A stretch of 64,000 nucleotides of DNA from Lepidodermella squamata. Taxonomy: Eukaryota; Gastrotricha. This document shows, in pieces, positions 47,987 to 59,365 of the stretch. Location of the stretch: the NCBI GenBank assembly GCA_047495785.1, contig JBLDXI010000025.1, positions 1,116,001-1,180,000 of the forward strand. The letters are read 5' to 3'. The position numbers were made by a program, and so were the translations under genes. Position 1 is the first letter of the stretch; every line of letters begins with the position of its first letter. A model generated the notes under the pieces. That model made no database searches, was not told where the DNA came from, and saw nothing but the letters and a program-made list of their open reading frames with translations.

Positions 47987-48360
47987 ATGGCTGGTTCCAT
48001 GCTCCCTGCATTGGCTGTTTTCATGGCGGTTATTTCAGCTATGGCGGCGCAAACTTGTAAGTTTTCTTATTCCGGCTGCTAATGCACTTTAGCGCGCAGT
48101 TGAGTCAATTTGTACTTTCAGCTATTCCTGGCTACAAGCCTGCTACTTATAATTGCATGGGGACCGGTCGTGATTATAACATTATAGGTGCCACGACGTA
48201 TAGTCCAAACGTTCAGGGATGCGTTGACCGGTGTAACGGAACTAAGACCTGCCGCGCTTTCGGATACGACACTAAAGTCAAGGTCTGCCAGATCTACACG
48301 ACCTGCTACAAAAGCTTTATTCGTCTTACTGCCCAATACGCGCACTACCAGAAGATCTAA
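47987..48360 (+). CDS. PAN/Apple-like secreted protein, type 1, copy a
   Basis: Exons 47987-48056 and 48122-48360 (65-nt intron, phase 1) give 102 residues. The first exon is a signal peptide (MAGSMLPALAVFMAVISAM). The mature protein starts near SIPGYKPATYNC and has six cysteines spaced like a PAN/Apple module, with CRAFGYD in the position of the conserved C-x-a-F-x-Y. PAN modules bind carbohydrate or protein. Being little more than one module, it is probably a secreted binding protein. The coding sequence is identical to that of the copy at 52530. The ATG follows a well-placed TATA-like box. Confidence 0.85.
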
Positions 48361-49170
48361 TGTGTTGCGGAGCAGAATGCGTCTTGAGAAAAAGGAAATT
48401 CGGATGCATAAATATCTACGCTTTAACATGAATCAGAGTCAACATTTATTGATATACCTAACATATCGCCTATTTTGTCTTAGCTGCTTTGGACTTGGAA
48501 GCACTGAAAATAAAGGCTTATAAGTAACAGTATTGCCGCATTCTTGTTCAAACGTTAAATTGTCGACACATTAGCAGTTCGCTAGCGTTTCGGTATAACT
48601 CGCCATTTGACGGCAATTCCATGTCGCCATTGCTCTCAAGTGTGGTAAATATTTTGACACATTTTCCGCCATTCCACACATTTTCATGAGTTCCACGTTG
48701 GCAATGCTAATACTGGTGACGGTTTTACGTTCTGTCCCTGCTCAACAGCTACTTCTAAGCAGGGTGCGAAGTACAGGGGTGCTGGGGACAACCCAGCAGC
48801 ACTGCAACCAGAGGAAGGCAGCAAAAAAACCACAGGCGGGGTCCTAGAAATCAAGTAGAAAACAATTCAGCATAAGATGTATGTATAATATTATTAATGA
48901 GCGTTATTTTTCCAGGGATTGCTCAAGGACAGCTCAATTGGAAAAGAAAACGTGATTAGTTGAAAGGACGTCATCAATATGGTCCGCCATGTGCTGCTTG
49001 GCAGCTTTACCCGAGGAAGACTCCGGCAGAGACGATGAGTCCTACTTCTTTTGCCTCGAAGGTCAGGTCGAACTAGGCTCGAAGGCCGTTAGCCTGTATC
49101 TCCAACAGTTTCCAGGCCAGGACGTACTCGGCGTTGAGGCGCGGCTTCAGTGTAGAGGCTATTATTTCAA
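48361..49170. other. Downstream region with a decayed companion coding sequence
   Basis: From about 48979 (ATGGTCCGCCATGT) the plus strand holds a broken ORF encoding DDESYFFCLEGQVELGSKAV. Related fragments lie at 55.85-56.0 kb, 58.26-58.58 kb (minus) and 60.26-60.46 kb. The rest is PAN gene 3' flank. Confidence 0.5.
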
Positions 49171-49180
49171 GATGCTAATG
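48979..49180 (+). pseudogene. Decayed companion gene fragment a
   Basis: It starts ATGGTCCGCCATGT like the best copy at 58576 (minus), but an internal deletion and frameshifts separate the start from the GQVELGSKAVSLYLQQ part. The function of the ancestral gene is not recognised. Confidence 0.45.
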
Positions 49181-49597
49181 TTGGGGCCCGAGCCCGATTT
49201 CGGCCCGTACGCGTTCGGGCCGGCCCGTATGCGGTCGGGTAACAGCACTTTACCACTCCGCACTCGGGCCGGTGTTTAACGTGCCTGTATGCGACGTTAA
49301 CTGCAAATTTAACGAATTTCAACGAATTCCGCTCCACTGCACACGGGCCGTCCAAGGTGATGGCCCGAGCACGGCGGAGAACAATAGGAACCAGTGCTAT
49401 TGTTAGGCGCTCGCGCGCGCCGTGCTCGGGCCGCTGGGTTTGGGCTGGGACTTGAAGAAGTTATCGGTTTTAGAAGGACCCGAGCCCGGCGACCCAAGCG
49501 CGCGGCGGCCCGATTCCAGATGCCCGAGCGGAGCGGCAAATCAATGTTACCCGTCCGCGTACGGGCCGAATCGGACTCGGACCCCAACAGTAACTCA
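49178..49597. repeat. GC-rich foldback element
   Basis: About 420 bp of strongly GC-rich sequence in an AT-rich setting forms one large imperfect palindrome centred near 49390. The outer arms (about 49178-49265 and 49525-49597) share GGCCCGTACGCG and CGGGTAACA in inverted order. The inner arms share GGCCCGAGCACGGCG (from about 49363) and its complement (to about 49432). Open frames across it are rich in Arg/Ala/Pro and are composition artefacts. Confidence 0.65.
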
Positions 49598-49933
49598 AAC
49601 TTAGCTGGCGAGTAAAGTACATCCCGGGGTGCGCGGTTGACCTGATGCAGAGGCTGGCTATAGGCCATAGAGTTCGAAAATCAGCAATGATGGATGTCGC
49701 CTAGTTTAGTTTAAGCCTCTGATGCCCAAGTTCGTGGACGAAAACGAGTGAGGCAATAGTTTATCTTTCTAGCTTGGTCATAATATTTATCGCTAGGCTT
49801 TCCTATCATCAAATTCAATTAAACATTATCTGCACTGGATGCTTAAAGCACTCTACTAATTGTTTTCGTCGTCCAGTACTTGGTATCTTAGTTCACAATG
49901 AACAATACCGTAATTTTTGCGGAAAATAACTTT

Positions 49934-50053
49934 CACCTGCTGCATGTGACTTGAGGCTGGGTATTTTTGGCAGCAAAATAATACGTCATGATGTTTATAT
50001 TGCCCAAGTTGTTGCTTCCCTGTTCCCTGATTGGTTGCTTGCTTCAATAAATA
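49934..50053 (+). promoter_or_regulatory. PAN gene 2 promoter module
   Basis: CACCTGCTGCATGTG at 49934-49948, ATTGG at 50030-50034, ATAAATA at 50047-50053, 79 nt before the ATG. Confidence 0.7.
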
Positions 50054-50131
50054 CGACCAAAACCCCGCTGATATTCATCATTTTACATTTCCGTTCTCAA
50101 AGTCTCAAGTCTATTCCTATTCAAGATTAAA

Positions 50132-50509
50132 ATGGCCGGTTGCATGCTTCCTGCTTTGGCGATTTTCATGGTGGCCATTTCAGCCATAGCTGCTCAAAAC
50201 CCCAGTAAGCTACTCCACATCGACTCTATGAAGTCGAGTGATATATTCCATGACTGTTGATTGGTTGTTTTTGTTTCAGCAATTGCTGGCTACAAGCCTG
50301 CAACGATGGGTTGTGCGTATTACAACAATCAAGTCGGTGACACGATCGCCAACATCGCAGATGCCCAGGGATGTGCTGCCCAGTGCACTGCGGCTAAAAC
50401 TTGCAAAGCTTTCACGTACTACAACCAGATCAAATTCTGTCGCCTTTCGACGAGCTGCGCCAACCAATTCCCCATCAATGGCGGAGAAATGCACTACATT
50501 AAGATCTGA
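50132..50509 (+). CDS. PAN/Apple-like secreted protein, type 2, copy a
   Basis: Exons 50132-50204 and 50280-50509 (75-nt intron, phase 1) give 100 residues. The signal peptide (MAGCMLPALAIFMVAISAIA) is followed by TIAGYKPATMGC and a six-cysteine PAN-like module with CKAFTYY. It is related to type 1 in gene plan, signal peptide and the GYKPAT start, but diverged in the rest. Its coding sequence is essentially identical to the copies at 57406-57783 (inverted) and 60933-61310. Two AATAAA-bearing 3' UTR-like blocks follow in tandem. Confidence 0.85.
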
Positions 50510-52340
50510 TGTGATGCAGAGCAGTGTATCAGTTGGGAAAGCTTAGACAAGAAAAATTGGATTTATGAGTAACCAGCATGGTGGAATTAATAAAAACTAA
50601 TCAACTCATCGCTTCATTGTTGTTAGCTGCTTTGTAGTGGGTAATAAATGCTGTTACTCATACTAGTGTGACTTATATGAGTTCCTGGTCATCGCTGCAG
50701 AGCTGAAGATCTGATGTGATGCAGAGCAATATACCAGTTGAGAGCTGGGGAAGTTGAGATGAGAAGATAGGGATTCATGAGTGACCACGCTTTAACATGA
50801 ATTAGGGGCTAAATTAATTAATCAACTCATCGCTTCATTGCTGTTAGCTGCTTTGTAGTGGCTAATAAATGCTGTTAATGTACATTATACTCCCGTTTTG
50901 CAGGTCAAAGGTCACACGTGCACACGTGATCAAAACACTAAACTTTTAGGTTGTTGAGTAAGTCATCCCTACCAAGCATACCAGTGAAACCGCATCCTTA
51001 CTTGAAAGCCATCTTGCTAAGGACATCCTTACTAAGGAGATCATCATCAAGAGGATGACTTTTAAGTAAGGACAGCACTTAGCAAAGACGAGTGCCTCAC
51101 TTACTAATAAAGCATCCCTTGCATCCTTAGCATGGAAAATCAACAAGGCGAGGCTATGAACGGCCGTTTATTCGCATCATTCACATCAAGTCGAGTGTCT
51201 AACAAAACGTTATATTTGTTGCATAATTGGAAGCATCCGGCAGCGTGAGTCGTCAAGAGTGAGAATTTTGCATTTTTCGAATTTATCTGATCCTGGATCC
51301 TGTGATATCGCTGAAAAATGCAATGATATCACTGGATCCGCCGAAGATTTTAGGACAGCCGGGATGACTGAGACAACGCTTAGAGACTGATAGCCGAGAT
51401 CTAACTCAGATATTGATCAGCCGTTAGCGGCGAGGCGGGGCTGCGGCCGGATATTTTGAAACAATCCGTGGTGCCTGTGTTCTATCATCGATTTCCCTGC
51501 GGCAGCCAGTTGCGGGCGGGTGTAACTGTTTGTGTGACTGCGGTTACAAAGCAAGTTTAACACCACGCCAGTCTTTGTCTTTTGATCCGAATTACGGCGG
51601 CAACACTAGCTTTTTCCTGCTTTATCGTCAAATTGATATAATATCCTAGCAAAATCACCCAATTTTACCCATATCTGACCGTTGATTATTTCGCAGCATC
51701 AATAAATGTTCCGATAAACCCGAAAAACTCAATTTTAACGTATAAATGCATCCTCGTCTAGCAAGATCGTCTAGCAAGATCCTCGTCTAGCTGATGATAG
51801 ATCAGCCACATGGAATGCGAAATTCCTTTAATGGTTACGCAGTTATTAGAAAATTGCGAAAATACTTTTTTGTCATCACTTGTTATGTGAGCGTGATTTT
51901 GTAGACAATTAATTAGCTGCCGTGGCTAACAGGAGTTTCGCTAAGCTTAGTTTAACTTCTCGGACTTTTCGTCCCGTTGCAGACAATTTTGAGACCTCAA
52001 AATTAAACTCTTTCTCGAAAACTTGCGATTTCAACGGCGGCATTTCCTACATCGCTGTGTCATTTCTGGAAATTATTTACCTTAATACGGTTTAATTAGA
52101 AGAGTTGCGATTGAAATCGGACAGCATCAAGGCGGGCGCACTTCATCGGTCCATCGCATAATAAGTTTTTACTATTATAAACGCTAAGCTTTTCGTCATC
52201 AAGTTCAATTAAACATTGGTTGTACTGGATTCTGGATGCTTGAAATAGTTTACCAATTTTTTACGCCGCCCAGTGCTTAGTATATTAGAGTATCTTAGTA
52301 TTGAATGAATAATAACGTACTTATAGCCGAAAATAACTTT
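50510..52340. other. Spacer; inverted-repeat arm and duplicated flank
   Basis: 50510-50885 is the 3' part of an inverted repeat whose partner is at 57040-57405. It contains a tandem duplication of the PAN type 2 3' end. 51.8-52.1 kb repeats sequence from 46.7-47.1 kb. A short tandem repeat (CGTCTAGCAAGATC) lies near 51760. No other gene is seen. Confidence 0.5.
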
Positions 52341-52453
52341 CACCTGCTGCATGTGGGTTGAAGCGAAGTATTTTTGGCTGCAAAATGCTGCGTCATGATG
52401 TTTTCAATGCCCGAATTATAGCGTTTCCCATTGGTTGCTTGCCTCGATAAATA
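52341..52453 (+). promoter_or_regulatory. PAN gene 3 promoter module
   Basis: CACCTGCTGCATGTG at 52341-52355, ATTGG at 52430-52434, ATAAATA at 52447-52453, 77 nt before the ATG. Confidence 0.7.
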
Positions 52454-52529
52454 CGACCGACAACCGCGGATATTCATAATTTAATTTTTCATTCTTAAAG
52501 TCTCAAGTCTATTCCTATTCACGATTAAA

Positions 52530-52903
52530 ATGGCTGGTTCCATGCTCCCTGCATTGGCTGTTTTCATGGCGGTTATTTCAGCTATGGCGGCGCAAACTTG
52601 TAAGTTTTCTTATTCCGGCTGCTAATGCACTTTAGCGCGCAGTTGAGTCAATTTGTACTTTCAGCTATTCCTGGCTACAAGCCTGCTACTTATAATTGCA
52701 TGGGGACCGGTCGTGATTATAACATTATAGGTGCCACGACGTATAGTCCAAACGTTCAGGGATGCGTTGACCGGTGTAACGGAACTAAGACCTGCCGCGC
52801 TTTCGGATACGACACTAAAGTCAAGGTCTGCCAGATCTACACGACCTGCTACAAAAGCTTTATTCGTCTTACTGCCCAATACGCGCACTACCAGAAGATC
52901 TAA
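52530..52903 (+). CDS. PAN/Apple-like secreted protein, type 1, copy b
   Basis: Exons 52530-52599 and 52665-52903, 102 residues, with the same predicted protein as copy a at 47987. The promoter, intron and first part of the 3' flank are also near-identical, so the duplication is recent or kept uniform by conversion. It lies 340 nt upstream of the disrupted M13 copy on the same strand. Confidence 0.85.
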
Positions 52904-53243
52904 TGTGTTGCGGAGCATTATTCGGGTTGAGAAAAGGAAATGAAGCAGAGTCAACATTTATTTATATACCTAACATATCGCTTAATTTTTCTTTGCTGCT
53001 TTGGAGTGGGAAGCACTGGAAATAAAGGCATATAAGTATGTAATAGTATTGCCGCATTCTTGTTCAAACGTTAAAATGTCGACACATCAGCAGTTCGCTA
53101 GCGTTTCGGTATAACTCGCCATTTGACAGCAATGGCACCTGATCACCTGATTTCGTTCACACCTCACCGGCATTTGCGTCCCTAGTTAACTAGCGAGCTT
53201 ATAAAAGCCAGCTTTGAAGGCGAATATTTCATTGCTGAATACG

Positions 53244-55736
53244 ATGATTTTCTCAACTTTAGCAGTTGCTGCTCTGCTGAACTATGTATCAGCGAAGCCG
53301 ATCGATCCGTCAGTTGGCGTTGGCTCTTGCACAACTCCTGGTTGCGTCAAGGCAGCTGAGTTCATACTGAGCAATCTGGACCTGACTGTCGACCCATGTG
53401 AAGACTTCTACCAATTCGCCTGTGGTGGATATGCTGCTAATGCGATCATTAAAAACCAAAAAACCAAAAAACCGGGATTGGCAGAATGCGATGGCCGATA
53501 CTTTGGGAGATATGACTCAGAGGGCTTTGCTGGACTTCAACAGCGCAAATGTATCTAGCTTATCCCCCGCTGAGAAGAAGTTCAAGGAGTTCATGCAGTC
53601 TTGCGAGTCTGGTTCGGATCGCTATGATGATGTCGAATCTTCTGTCGCGTTTCTTCGCAATCTTGCTCGAGATGTTAGCGGACTGTTCATCAGCGATGAA
53701 GAGGTCAAAACGCGGTTTTGGAGCAGGTCCTCCCAACTACGTTGTTCGGTGGAACAACTGCTTTCTTCTCGGTTGACATCGATGTAAATCCTTCGAATGC
53801 TTCCGAGTTTCAGCTGTTCCTCGGCCCGAGAACTACGTATGTTTTCGGAGATCATGCCACGGTTCAACGTTTGATTGATAGCGACGAAGATAACGAAACC
53901 CTGAGTGATGCCAAAGAAATGTACGTCACCGAGATTACCAAGCTGTTCAAATGATCATACCCAGAAAGGACCGTTACACAGTTTCTGACACCTACATCAA
54001 GGATTTAGTGGAGTTTGAGGTCGAGTTGGCCTTGGTGAGTCAAACTAACGAAAACTGAACGCTTCCTAAGAATTAATTTTGCAGATTTCACCAAATATGG
54101 CAGAATTAGGCGATAAGCGCAATAATGACGTGGAGGATGCCAACTTTGTCGAAAATAAGGAAGACAGATTTGATGAGCGCTTGGAAGAACTTCAGAAAGT
54201 TAGCCCAAACATCGAATGGAAAGAATTTTTCCGTGTGTTGGGAGGCATAGCGGACGTTCCGTCACTCGGCTCAAAGGATCTACGAATTTCGTTCCGCAGC
54301 AAGACCTACTTCGAGAAGCTATCTCTGCTCATCGCCCAAACGAAGACTAAACTCGGCGCTGACCGAAGCAGACGCGTATTCCAGAATTACGCGGTTCTCA
54401 CAGCGATCGGCGCATTTCTCGATCAAATTGCCTGCGACATAACTCAACCACTGTACCAGCTTCAGGTCATCGCGCAGTCCACAGATGAGTCTGAACGTAT
54501 GTATTGCTGATGAAGCGTTTTGCGGGAAAGTCAAAGAATCTCAGCCATCGTGCGATGCCTTGATCCAGCAACAATTCGGCGATCACTTTATCGCCCGCCG
54601 CTTCTTAAAGCGATTCTTCTCCCAGGAAAACGTCGACTACCTATCAAACATGACAAGTCTAGTTTTGGCCGAAATTCGCAACGCTTTTGACAAGGTGACG
54701 TGGTTAGACGCTAAGGCGAAGGCTGCCGTCAAGCTCAAGGTCGAAAAGATTAAATTTTCAATGGGCTTCCCGCCAGATCTGATGAGCGAAGCTTACGATA
54801 TGAAGTACGATGCTCTGACAATCCCGGGACCAGATTTTGTGCACAATAAGAAAGCTCTTGGTGAATTCAACAATGTTCGCCTTTTGAGATTTCTTAATGG
54901 CCCCGTTGATCAACTCGAGCACTTGTAAGTGTTTTAATATGTAAAAACCTTAGAAGAAAATATATTTTTCTTCCAGCTGGCATGGCACTAAGGTTATGCA
55001 GCAAAATGCGTTCTACAGGCCGACCCTCAATACTTTCAGCTTGATCGCTGGTTACTTCGTTGCTCCTTCTTTCTGCTTCGACCTTCCTAGCGCTTGGAAT
55101 TGGGGATTCCCCAGCCAAACAATTGGACATGGTTCGATTCATTATTTCAAATACTCAGTGACTTGTTTATTTTTGAACAGAAATCATTCATGGCTTTGAC
55201 AGCAAAGGAATCAAATTCAATGCCTACGGTGAGTCGAAGTCAATTTTGTAAGGGGCGACGCTTGATAAGTTCAAGGAACAGCTGAAGTGTATCATTGATC
55301 AGTTCCAAGCATTGCGTCCGGACTCATTGAATTACGGAGAAGCCACATTGGCTGAAAATGCTGCTGACAACGCGGGCCTCAAGTTCGCCTATGCAGCCTT
55401 CAAGAAGGCTTTTGGCGACGATGGCCTCAAGAAGTTCGAGGTTCCAGGTGTTCCACTGAACAACGACCAGATATATTTCGTCAGCAATGCACAATCTTTC
55501 TGTCAAGCAGCTACACCGTTGGGGGAGATTATATTGCTTCAGGATGAGCATGCCTACGCTCCATGGCGGTGAGTTGTCTCAACCAAGACATCTAATCTAC
55601 TCATAATCTTCTGATTTACAGAGTTAACGAAGGTATGAAGAATTTCGAGCCATTCGCTACGGCGTTTAGCTGTCCAGTTGCATCAAAGATGAACCCAGAA
55701 GGATGGAAACGCTGCGATCTCTGGGCTCCCCAGTAA
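53244..55736 (+). pseudogene. Disrupted M13 (neprilysin-like) metallopeptidase copy
   Basis: Homologous along its length to the intact gene at 8.2-10.8 kb. It begins with a signal peptide (MIFSTLAVAALLNYVSA) and ends CDLWAPQ. Catalytic parts survive: QNAFYR, HEIIH split by an intron, ENAAD, and EHAYAPWR. The frame is broken near 53470, 53710, 53951 and 54506, and there is an in-frame TAA at 55249-55251 within the zinc exon. Three of the breaks lie in A-rich runs, which could be indel errors, but the stop is a substitution. The intron at 8525-8579 of the intact gene is absent here. The retained structure suggests a recently lost gene, or a real gene in a poor assembly. Confidence 0.8.
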
Positions 55737-55849
55737 AACGCTGTCTTGAAATTCTACCAACAGTGAAATTCGACTACTAAAAATTAGGCCATTATTGCAA
55801 TACTAATAATTTTACTGATTTATTTCCTTTTATAACAAAAGTACTGCTT

Positions 55850-55990
55850 GACACTGTTAGTTGTAGAGCTCGAAGGCGCCGAGGAAGGCTCCGGTAGAGA
55901 CGATGAATCCTATTTCTTCTGCCTCGAAAGTCAGGTCGAACTAGGCTCGAAGGCCATTAGCGTTCTCGCAGCCAAAGCAGGAGGCAGCAT
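55850..55990 (+). pseudogene. Decayed companion gene fragment b
   Basis: Encodes GRDDESYFFCLESQVELGSKA with high similarity to the fragment at 49.0 kb, then diverges. It is a truncated relic on the same strand. Confidence 0.5.
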
Positions 55991-56501
55991 GGACACAGCC
56001 ATAGCTAAAATGGCTAAATTCTCCCGAAAATTTTCTAAATATCCGCAATTATCGATTAATTTATGAAAATCGAAGTAAATGAGAAAAGACCCTGAAATCC
56101 TCCTTATTTTCTCGTATATGGCCTGGCCGAACGGTTGGAATTCTGAGATTGCAGCCTTGGAATGTTAACTCTTAGTCGTGATAAAAATAAACGGTGATGA
56201 CTGAAATTTGAAAATAAATGCAATTACTGATATAGGAAAATGCATTTTGCAAGTAAGATATTTGAAAAGAATGGCGTGTCGCGTTAACATTTTTTTTATG
56301 TTGAAATCTCTGAAGAGATCTACGCTGATCGGGGTCAAAGTGCGTTCGTGACAAAGTAATACTATTGGTATTCCTGACATTAGAACCTCGCAAATCAATG
56401 GCAAAGGGAGCGACATGACCAAGCAGGATCCCATAGCATATTTACAACTTATTACAGGCAATTCAAGGCGACATCTTTCTATTGCACGATTCCATTGTAT
56501 A

Positions 56502-56700
56502 CATAGACATAATTTAGGATAGACTGCTTACTCACGAGAAAAAGGGTGCTACGCCATGGGCACCAGATGGTCAGCTGATTCATCAACGCTTGGAGGTAAA
56601 GTAAACAAAATATTCGATTTGTTTTTAGCTGGTTCCGTGACGATTTCATGCAGCACCCTTTTTCTCGTGAGTAAGCAGTCTATCCTAAATTATGTCTATG
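56502..56700. mobile_element. MITE with perfect 49-bp terminal inverted repeats
   Basis: The 199-bp element starts CATAGACATAATTTAGG and ends with its exact complement; the inverted repeats match over 49 nt. It is flanked by an 8-bp direct repeat ATTGTATA (56494-56501 and 56701-56708), a clean target-site duplication. An 8-bp duplication fits hAT, P or Merlin families. No transposase is present, so it is non-autonomous. Identical arms indicate recent insertion or conversion. Confidence 0.88.
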
Positions 56701-57039
56701 ATTGTATATCATGTTTTTGCGTCACTTCTTATATTTTTAAATTGCTGCGCCAGTATGTGGAAGCTAGTTAAGTAGCACCAGCTGTTTTTGGTTTTCAAAG
56801 TGGGTAATGCGTAATGGAATGGGGATAATGGATGGATCCATACGCCAGTTACCGCCCCTCTACCCTTATTTCCTCTTATATTAGAGGGGAGAGTCGGTCC
56901 ACGCCATCTCACTGATGACTGACAAACTGACTGACTTTCGCGCGTGTCCTCATGCCTCCCGCCACGTATGGGCTAGCTGTCTTGCGAGTCGAATATGTGT
57001 TTAAAACAACTCAACCATTAAGTCACACTAGTACAATTA

Positions 57040-57790
57040 ACAGCATTTATTAGCCACTACAAAGCAGCTAACAGCAATGAAGCGATGAGTTGATTAATTA
57101 ATTTAGCCCCTAATTCATGTTAAAGCGTGGTCACTCATGAATCCCTATCTTCTCATCTCAACTTCCCCAGCTCTCAACTGGTATATTGCTCTGCATCACA
57201 TCAGATCTTCAGCTCTGCAGCGATGACCAGGAACTCATATAAGTCACACTAGTATGAGTAACAGCATTTATTACCCACTACAAAGCAGCTAACAACAATG
57301 AAGCGATGAGTTGATTAGTTTTTATTAATTCCACCATGCTGGTTACTCATAAATCCAATTTTTCTTGTCTAAGCTTTCCCAACTGATACACTGCTCTGCA
57401 TCACATCAGATCTTAATGTAGTGCATTTCTCCGCCATTGATGGGGAATTGGTTGGCGCAGCTCGTCGAAAGGCGACAGAATTTGATCTGGTTGTAGTACG
57501 TGAAAGCTTTGCAAGTTTTAGCCGCAGTGCACTGGGCAGCACATCCCTGGGCATCTGCGATGTTGGCGATCGTGTCACCGACTTGATTGTTGTAATACGC
57601 ACAACCCATCGTTGCAGGCTTGTAGCCAGCAATTGCTGAAACAAAAACAACCAATCAACAGTCATGGAATATATCACTCGACTTCATAGAGTCGATGTGG
57701 AGTAGCTTACTGGGGTTTTGAGCAGCTATGGCTGAAATGGCCACCATGAAAATCGCCAAAGCAGGAAGCATGCAACCGGCCATTTTAATC
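57040..57790. repeat. Right arm of a long inverted repeat (partner 50125-50885)
   Basis: The reverse complement matches PAN type 2 copy a with its 3' flank almost base for base, including the tandem duplicated 3' end. Homology stops abruptly near 57040/50885. The arms are separated by about 6.2 kb. Confidence 0.75.
57406..57783 (-). CDS. PAN/Apple-like secreted protein, type 2, copy b (inverted)
   Basis: Exons 57711-57783 and 57406-57635 give the same 100-residue protein as the copies at 50132 and 60933. It is the only PAN gene here on the minus strand. Its near promoter is closer to that of copy c at 60933 than to copy a, while its 3' flank matches copy a, which suggests exchange between copies. 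Confidence 0.85.
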
Positions 57791-57871
57791 TTGAATAGGA
57801 ATAGACTTGAGACTTTGAGAACGGAAATGTAAAATGATGAATATCCGCGGGTTGTCGGTAGTATTTATTGA

Positions 57872-57974
57872 GGCAAGCAACCAATCAGAATCGCTATAAT
57901 TTGGGCGACAAAAACATCACGATGCAGCATTTTGCAGCCAAAAATACTTCATTTCAAGTCACATGCAGCAGGTG
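57872..57974 (-). promoter_or_regulatory. PAN gene 4 promoter module
   Basis: Reading the minus strand: CACCTGCTGCATGTG at 57960-57974, ATTGG at 57891-57895, ATAAATA at 57872-57878, 89 nt before the ATG. Confidence 0.7.
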
Positions 57975-58259
57975 AAAGTTATTTTCGGATAAAACTAAAT
58001 TATTATTCAATGAATACTAACATACTAAGCACTGGGCGGCGTAAAGAATTGGTAAACTGCTCTAAGAATCTGGTGCAACGTGCAGATAATGTTTAAATGA
58101 TTTGATGACGGAAATAGGGCTTAGCGAGAAGAAAACGAGCTGGAGGAATAAACTGCTGCCTCCCTCATTTTCATCAGTCTCGAACTTTGGCATTTTAGTG
58201 GCTTAGGTTGATATCCATCATCTCTTCGAGTTTCGAGCTCTATGTCCAGCGTCTGCGTC

Positions 58260-58576
58260 AGGCGCATCTCGGGATGTACCTTGCAGCCACCTTACTACCT
58301 TGAAATAATAACCTCAACACTGAAGTCTCGCCTCGTTGCCCATCACGTCCTTACCTTAGCGTCACGTTTTGCCAAAATGCTGCCTAGCGCCCTCCTCGAC
58401 AAGGAAACTGTTGGAAAATGTAGGCTAACGGCCTTCGAGCCTTGTTCGACCTGTCCTTCGAGGTAGCAAAAATCGAAGTCATCTTTTACGCCGACTTTAT
58501 TGAGGATGTTTTCCTTGACGCCTTCGAGCGTTACGGCGAACGCTGCCAAGCAGCAGGTCTCAACATGGCGGACCAT
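58260..58576 (-). pseudogene. Companion gene copy c, the best preserved
   Basis: An ATG at 58576 (minus) opens 77 codons: MVRHVETCCLAAFAVTLEGV, then CYLEGQVEQGSKAVSLHF, ending KRDAKVRT. The sequence similarity continues beyond the stop, so the ORF is probably truncated. No known domain is recognised. It lies upstream of the inverted PAN gene, as the other fragments do relative to theirs. Confidence 0.4.
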
Positions 58577-59344
58577 AATATCAACGACATCCTCTTTCTT
58601 TTTTCTCTCTTTCTCTTTCTCTTTTTCTAATCCTGCTTTCTTTTTCAGTTGAGCTGTCCCACAACCCTGGAATTATAACGTTCATAAATATAAGTAAACC
58701 CTGAAATGACTTTCAGAAAAATAAAATTGGGAGCAATTAAAAGAGACGGGGAGGATTGGATGAGTTGTCAGCATCTTTATCCTAAACTGTTGAGTGGTCA
58801 TTTAAAAAAGTTTGTCATGACGAATAAGTTTTAATGTGTGAGAAAAATGATAATAGAATATTGTTGTCACCTACTACTTTAAAAAATTGTGTTTGCTGAC
58901 CTGTTACTATTCAACCGATCAGTGAATGGGAACAAGTAGCATAATGACAGTGAGCGAGTGATAGCTAAAGGAAAATAGGCGAGAGTCGTCTTTCGAACGT
59001 ATGTAGCCGCGCATAAGGAAGTTAACACGGTTATCTATTGTGGAGCCAACACATTCTTATTTTCATGAGAGCCTTTCTTTACACCATTCCCTATAGAGCT
59101 CAATGTTATCGGGCAGATCCGGGAAGTAACAGCGCCTGAGCGCGTTTTTGACAATGCGCGTGATTTATGCTATAATCAGCAATTTTATAGGGAATGGAAA
59201 AAGGTGATACTTAATGCACATCGTTTTACTCTATCAATAATTGCTATCAATAATTGTTGTTACGCGAATAAAGTTTAACTTTGCATCCCGCATTGTCCCG
59301 CAGTTCTTCCAGCAGTTCATCCCGCAGCCAAAAAGTCGCTTCAA

Positions 59345-59365
59345 GTCACATGCAGCAGGTGAAAG
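59345..59365 (-). promoter_or_regulatory. Orphan PAN promoter relic 1
   Basis: CACCTGCTGCATGTG (59347-59361, minus) with homologous flanks on both sides (AAAATAACTTT before, ACTTGAAGCGA after), but no PAN coding sequence follows. Confidence 0.6.

Larger units (their letters stand above)
55737..57039. other. Spacer with a companion-gene fragment and a MITE
   Basis: The decayed companion fragment is at about 55850-55990 (plus) and a MITE at 56502-56700. The rest is AT-rich without supported genes. Confidence 0.5.

Noticed and set aside
49167-49668. Several overlapping Arg/Ala-rich ORFs on both strands
   Set aside because: They result from the GC-rich palindrome; composition bias explains the open frames.
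58590-58650. CT-rich tract ending TTTTTCAG, like a splice acceptor
   Set aside because: No coding frame follows it; treated as simple sequence.
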